NCBI RefSeq assembly: GCF_047496725.1
Contig: NC_132981.1
Span: 10,714,501-10,778,500 of the forward strand
Reading direction: 5' to 3'
Source of the DNA: Anoplolepis gracilipes
Taxonomy: Eukaryota > Arthropoda > Insecta > Hymenoptera > Formicidae
Length of the DNA: 64,000 nucleotides
Made by a program: the position numbers and the translations under genes. Positions within the stretch are counted from its first letter, which is position 1, and each line of letters starts with the position of its first letter. Shown piece after piece: positions 60,600-64,000 of the stretch. A model generated the notes under the pieces. It did not search any database and had not been told where the DNA came from. It was given only the letters and a program-made list of their open reading frames with translations.

Positions 60600-62930
60600 T
60601 TTCATAATGATGTTTGCAAATACATTTCTCATCATTAAGCGTTTGTACATTATAATTAGTCATGTACATCGTTGTTAATTAGTCATATTTCAGGAAATTC
60701 ATTCAATGAAAATCGTAAAATCAACAATCGGCGAACAATCGACAAATTATATTTCTGAATATATGTAGTTTGTGGATATTTTTCTTTTCAATTAGTATAT
60801 TGTATTTTTATTTGTATTTATATTATAATGCAAGATAATAATCACAATCTCTAAAATAAGAACGTTAATAATGAATAATTATTTATTATTAACAGAAATA
60901 ACGTAACAGGGTAGAACGACTCAAATCGAAAGACAATGGTATCAATCTTTTGTTAATAATTAATTAATTAATCATTAATTTAGATTTTTCAGGAAACAAA
61001 GTATTTCGCATTTATTTATTTTACATATATCGCGTGAATATTTCGTGACGATAACGAATCAACTATAACAAAGTATTCGACCTTTATTCAATGTTTATAT
61101 GGCGTATAACGTGCTGGTGTTTGCATTCCGTGGCCTTGTCGTCATTTGCACGGCGACCCTCGAGTCAGAAGGTAACATTTGAGAACCGCTTCGTGTGCGT
61201 TGTATTATTTGATCGCAATAAGTACTACGATATCACGATTAAATTTTCTAACAATTAGAGATTATTAGTCCTACGATTAATTTACTATATTGATGATTCG
61301 TTGTTAATTATTCAAATTTCATGAAATTCATTCAATGAAAATCGTAAAATCAGCAATCGGCGAACAATCGACAAATTATAATTCTGAATATATATGGTTC
61401 GCGAATATTTTTCTTTAAACTTAACTAGTATATTTTTATTCGTATTTATATTATAATGCAAGATAATAATCATATTCTCTAAAATAAGAACGTTAATAAT
61501 GAATAATTATTTATTACTAACAGAAATAACGTAACAGGGTAGAACGACTCAAATCGAAAGACAATGTTATCAATCTTTTGTTAATAATTAATTAATTAAT
61601 CATTAATTTAGATTTTTCAAGAAACAAAGTATTTCGCATTTATTTATTTTACATATATCGCGTGAATATTTCGTGACGATAACGAATCAACTATAACAAA
61701 GTATTCGACCTTTACTCGATGTTTATATGGCGTATAACGCGCTGGTGTTTGCATTCCCTGGCCTTGTCGTCATTTGCACGGCGACCCTCGAATCAGAAGG
61801 TAACATTTGAGAGCCGCTTCGTGTACGTTATATTATTTGATGGCAAGTACTACGATATCGCGATTAAATTTTCCAACAATTAGAGATTATTAATCCTACG
61901 ATTAATTTACTATATTGATGATTCGTTGTTAATTAGTCATATTTCATGAAATTCATTCAATGAAAATCGTAAAATTAAAAATCGGCGAACAATCGACAAA
62001 TTATATTTCTGAATATATATAGTTCGCGAATATTTTTCCTTAAACTTAACTAGTATATTTTTATTCGTATTTATATAATAATGCAAGATAATAATCATAT
62101 TTTCTAAAATAAGAACGTTAATAATGAATAATTATTTATTACTAACAGAAATAACGTAACAGGATAGAACGACTCAAATCGAAAGACAATGATATCAATC
62201 TTTTGTTAATAATTAATTAATTAATCATTAATTTAGATTTTTCAGAAAATAAAGTATTTCGCATTTATATATTTTATATATATCGCGTGAAATATTTTAT
62301 GACAATAAGGAATTCGATCTTTATTCGACGTTTATGTGGCGTATAACGCGCTGGTGTTTACATTCCGTGGCCTTGTCGTCATTTGCGCGGCGACCCTCGA
62401 GTCAGAAGGTAACATTGAGAGCCGCTCCGTGTGCGTTGAATTATTTGATGGCAATAAGTACTATGATATCGCGATTAAATTTTCTAACAATTAGAGATTA
62501 TTAGACCTACGATTAATTTACTATATTGACGATTCTCTATCCAGGTTATGATTATTAAAACAGATAGTTCGCGCGATTCATACATTTCAAGAAAGAATCG
62601 AGACGCAAAAATAGACATTAAAAATTATCGTTTTATTTTAGATTGTTGTGTTTCAAATGTAAAATATTTCCTTATTGCATTCTAATGCATCTCGCATCAC
62701 CAAACGTTTCTACATTATTTTATTAATTTATCGTATTTCACGAAATTCATTCAATAAAAGTTTATTATACGAACAATCTGTATCTGACTGATAGTTCACG
62801 AATCTTTTTTTCTTTAATTTAACTAATATATTTCTATTCATATTTATATTATAATGCAAAGAATATAACAATTGTCCCAAAATGAGAATTTTAATAATAA
62901 TTACTATTTATTATCAGATATAGTGTCGCC
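60600..62930. repeat. Tandem array, about 627-bp unit, three good copies and one decayed copy
   Basis: The marker GAAATTCATTCAATGAAAAT begins at 60694, 61323 and 61948, giving periods of 629 and 625 bp. A fourth, strongly diverged copy starts at 62742 after about 170 bp of extra sequence, which resembles the segment before copy one (shared AAGCGTTTGTACATTAT-like word). Each good copy contains an A+T-rich half and a conserved C+G-richer core of about 120 bp (about 61090-61210, 61720-61830, 62330-62440) with TGGCGTATAACG and GCCTTGTCGTCATTTGC. Copies differ by single substitutions and small indels, so the array is fairly young. No transposon termini were found. Confidence 0.92.
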
Positions 62931-63134
62931 ACGCTAAGTAACGTGTGAATCGTCGTGCGGATCAGGTCGTCTTACGTAATTAATGTCGGGAGTGTCGCGC
63001 AAAGTATCGCGTATACATTGTATTCTACTGATTAGTTTGCGCGTAATTGTAATTAACCGTGTTTTCGCGAGTGGGAAGACCAACAGAGAACAAACAAGGA
63101 AGGAGGAGGAGAAACTGCAGGAAGGCAGTGGACG
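62931..63134 (+). promoter_or_regulatory. Possible promoter and 5' leader
   Basis: Directly after the array the sequence becomes CpG-richer and complex (CGTCGTGCGGATCAGG, TTTTCGCGAGTGGGAAG), then purine-rich up to the ATG at 63135. This is the usual look of a short insect CpG promoter plus leader, but no TATA box or initiator stands out. A 110-codon plus frame at 62983-63315 runs through the proposed splice donor in another frame. Confidence 0.2.
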
Positions 63135-63148
63135 ATGGCGGAACAACT
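63135..63148 (+). CDS. Candidate first coding exon (gene continues right of the window)
   Basis: ATGGCGGAACAACT (Met-Ala-Glu-Gln and two bases) has a good start context (GGACGATGGCG) and ends at a full GTGAGT donor at 63149. The leader is purine-rich with a TAA upstream in the same frame, so this is the first ATG in frame. The following 850 bp look like intron and contain the inverted-repeat element at 63361-63817. No further exon is in view, so the product cannot be named. Confidence 0.25.
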
Positions 63149-63360
63149 GTGAGTACTTTACGTATTTAATATATTACTTATTACTTGTGGAACCAATTTC
63201 TCGCTTATGTCTATTATCGCAATGTATTGCATTTCACATTGTTACAGAATATAATGCATATAAAATAATGTATTTTACATTTTATACTTTGACATTTTTT
63301 TTTAAATATTCATAATATATTAAATTTATATATGTATATATGTATTTATATATGTATATA

Positions 63361-63701
63361 TAATCCTATATCAGTTTAATGTACAATAGCGACGCAATGT
63401 TAATATATGAAATATAAATGTAATTAAATTTTAAAAAATGTTTCATATAGTTAAAATTGAATTTAAAAAAAATAATGATTATAAAATATTAAAAAAATTA
63501 TTATTGCACGCTATTAAATGTTTCATTCGCATTTTTTACAGAAATATTTTAAAAAATTTCCACAAAATTATATTTAGACAAACTTTTATCTAAACTTTTA
63601 TTTTAATATGATAAATAAAAATCTAATTTTTTTATATATAAACAATTTGTATAATTTTAATACATCTTCTAAATATAATATTAAAAGTTCTTTTACACGT
63701 T

Positions 63702-63733
<32 letters not shown>

Positions 63734-63817
63734 TAAACATTTTTTTAAATTTAATTACATTTATATTTCATATATTAATATTGTGCCGCTATTGTACATC
63801 AAACTGATATAGGATTA
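63361..63817. mobile_element. Long-terminal-inverted-repeat element (MITE-like)
   Basis: The left arm 63361-63450 (TAATCCTATATCAGTTTAAT and on) and the reverse complement of the right arm 63730-63817 agree over about 88 bases with only about seven mismatches, including TACAATAGCG and TATATGAAATATAAATGTAA. The 280-bp interior is A+T-rich, ends in a TA run (63702-63728), and has no open frame. Target duplication is not clear. It is distinct in sequence from the other three inverted-repeat elements. Confidence 0.75.
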
Positions 63818-64000
63818 TTTTAACTTCAAGATAATAAATTAAAAAACTAAAAAGAAATATTTTGCAAAAAAGATTTCACAGGAATTTATTATAATCCGAA
63901 ATTCTTGCTCATGTATGCACATACATAATGAACAATTATTAATACTACGTTTTAGTTAAAAATATAAATATTGTAGTATTTCTTAAGATTTTTTACGAGA
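63818..64000. other. A+T-rich window edge, nothing seen
   Basis: No open frame or repeat. Confidence 0.6.

Noticed and set aside
61091..61261. Roughly 57-codon frame in the tandem array, present in copy two as well
   Set aside because: Copies one and two differ almost only at replacement sites and copy three is frameshifted, so it behaves as non-coding.
1..64000. tRNA, rRNA, CRISPR, bacterial, mitochondrial or viral insertions
   Set aside because: No T-loop-type GGTTCGAATCC signals, rRNA cores, spaced direct repeats, dense prokaryotic coding or polymerase/capsid-like frames were seen by eye on either strand.

Overview
The window is eukaryotic, nuclear and gene-poor. It has long A+T-rich stretches, many dinucleotide microsatellites ((GA)n, (TA)n, (CA)n(TA)n), homopolymer runs, and shorter C+G-richer patches full of undepleted CpG. 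That mix, plus small non-autonomous DNA transposons, fits an insect, most likely a hymenopteran such as an ant. This is an inference from style, not from a recognised gene. I recognise no conserved protein, rRNA, tRNA, known microRNA or CRISPR array. The longest open frames (up to 166 codons) lie mostly in the C+G-rich patches, where stop codons are rare on both strands, and most look accidental. The best reading is an intergenic desert or one or more very long introns.

Firmest content (repeats): four short elements with terminal inverted repeats (6630-7174, 17400-18180, 56017-56342, 63361-63817), two of them flanked by TA as in Tc1/mariner elements; a 126-bp fold-back (54941-55066); a near-perfect 130-bp palindrome (17203-17332); two long-unit tandem arrays (24898-25658, unit about 250-270 bp; about 60600-62930, unit about 627 bp with a C+G-rich core); several minisatellites and many microsatellites.

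Tentative coding content: hand-read splice sites with open frames give a few exon-like segments. The better ones are 54511-54606 (-), a two-exon mini-gene at 51485-51835 (-), a first exon at 63135-63148 (+), an unspliced 125-codon frame at 19661-20038 (-) with a TATA box, and 1038-1183 (-). Others (215-570, 10905-11005, 15452-15565, 28521-28578, 30807-30896, 41422-41516, 46739-46834 and a few more) are weaker. Random sequence of this size yields many acceptor-like sites, and about half of all 30-codon segments have an open frame by chance, so none is secure. They do not chain into a shared gene model.

Layout: 0-5.8 kb mixed, with a C+G-rich island at 1.24-2.07 kb; 5.8-8.2 kb a transposon and a second island; 8.2-17 kb mixed A+T-rich with microsatellites; 17-18.2 kb palindrome plus inverted-repeat element; 18.2-24.9 kb mostly empty apart from the 20-kb open frame; 24.9-26.3 kb tandem array and C+G-rich patch; 26-48 kb alternating A+T deserts and C+G-rich patches (28.4-28.9, 32.5-33.3, 33.8-34.4, 42.3-43.3, 43.8-44.5, 46.4-47.2 kb); 48-56 kb candidate exons on the minus strand and the fold-back; 56-64 kb two inverted-repeat elements, the large tandem array and a possible promoter/first exon facing right.
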